A DNA stretch of 5,498 nt from Methanobacteriota archaeon (GTDB lineage Archaea; Thermoplasmatota; Poseidoniia; MGIII; CG-Epi1): positions 1 through 5,498 of the forward strand of contig PSPB01000091.1 of NCBI GenBank assembly GCA_003193815.1, in the 5' to 3' direction. This document shows, piece by piece, positions 5,317 through 5,498 of this stretch. The position numbers and the translations under genes were made by a program. The notes beneath the pieces were generated by a model. That model did not search any database, was not told the origin of the DNA, and saw nothing but the letters and a program-made list of their open reading frames with translations. Numbering within the stretch: the stretch's first letter is position 1; every line of letters begins with the position of its first letter.

Positions 5317-5498
5317 CCTCGCTCTACGACTGGAGCTACTGGTTCTGCGAGGCGTGGCTTGTGCCGCTGATAACGCCGCTGCTCTACTTCCAGGAACACA
5401 TTATGCCGCCCTTCAGCAACCCTGCTGGTGACATGGCGCGCTGGATGGAATCCGACCCCGGCCTGAACATTCTGGCGTGGACCATCGTGGTTAACGTC
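5313..5498 (+). CDS. nuoH: Probable complex I subunit H, N-terminal part (cut by window edge)
   Basis: Sixty-two codons are visible from an ATG that overlaps the nuoD stop (ATGA), with GGGGAG (5299-5304) eight bases upstream as a Shine-Dalgarno. The peptide is rich in aromatic and hydrophobic residues (WFCEAWLVPLITPLLYF at 10-26) and ends in a likely first membrane helix beginning near residue 51 (LNILAWTIVVNV). NuoH normally follows NuoD in archaeal and other A-B-C-D-H operons and anchors the peripheral arm to the membrane. The diagnostic ERK loop of the family would lie beyond the window, so the call rests on position and general character. The N-terminal region before helix 1 seems longer than usual, with an amphipathic segment. 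Confidence 0.7.
   Translation, partial: MTSLYDWSYWFCEAWLVPLITPLLYFQEHIMPPFSNPAGDMARWMESDPGLNILAWTIVVNV

Overview
The window looks like archaeal DNA, GC-rich (about 60% by eye). The evidence is a stand-alone archaeal-type riboflavin-pathway reductase (no fused deaminase domain), a small JAMM/MPN metalloprotease, a complex I operon in the order A-B-C-D-H with C and D unfused, and TATA-like boxes centred about 25 bases before the start codons of the first genes, the spacing expected for leaderless archaeal transcripts. A euryarchaeal or Thermoplasmatota-like lineage (for example marine group II/III) would fit, but that placement is inference from gene content and not proven by the sequence.

Layout: two gene blocks diverge from an 84-base promoter region at 2684-2767. 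Leftward (minus strand) lie panB (2683-1870, with a one-base frameshift), a JAMM/MPN+ protease (1869-1492) whose ATG directly follows the panB stop, a possible 34-residue membrane peptide (1495-1391), an intergenic repeat cluster with a promoter (about 1297-1348), arfC, the archaeal riboflavin reductase (1291-653), and purN (626-18). Rightward (plus strand) lie nuoA (2768-3127), nuoB (3124-3765), nuoC (3767-4222), nuoD (4222-5316) and the start of a probable nuoH (5313 to the window edge). These are packed with ATGA or TAATG overlaps or a one-base gap.

Functionally, the left block is cofactor and nucleotide biosynthesis: ketopantoate formation for CoA, the reductase step toward riboflavin/FAD/F420 precursors, and the folate-dependent formylation of GAR in purine synthesis. 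PanB and PurN both use one-carbon folate or pterin donors. The JAMM protein is a putative isopeptidase for ubiquitin-like (SAMP-type) modifiers. The right block encodes the N2-cluster and quinone-site module of a respiratory complex I/Fpo-type enzyme plus the start of its membrane arm. No NADH-oxidising subunits (E, F, G) are visible, but the operon runs off the window.

No clearly new system is present. The points most worth a second look are the clean homopolymer frameshift in panB, the mirrored CGAAC-TATA divergent promoter, the GCGTAG repeat cluster upstream of arfC, the loss of a normally acidic residue in NuoA, and the small GTGA-coupled peptide.
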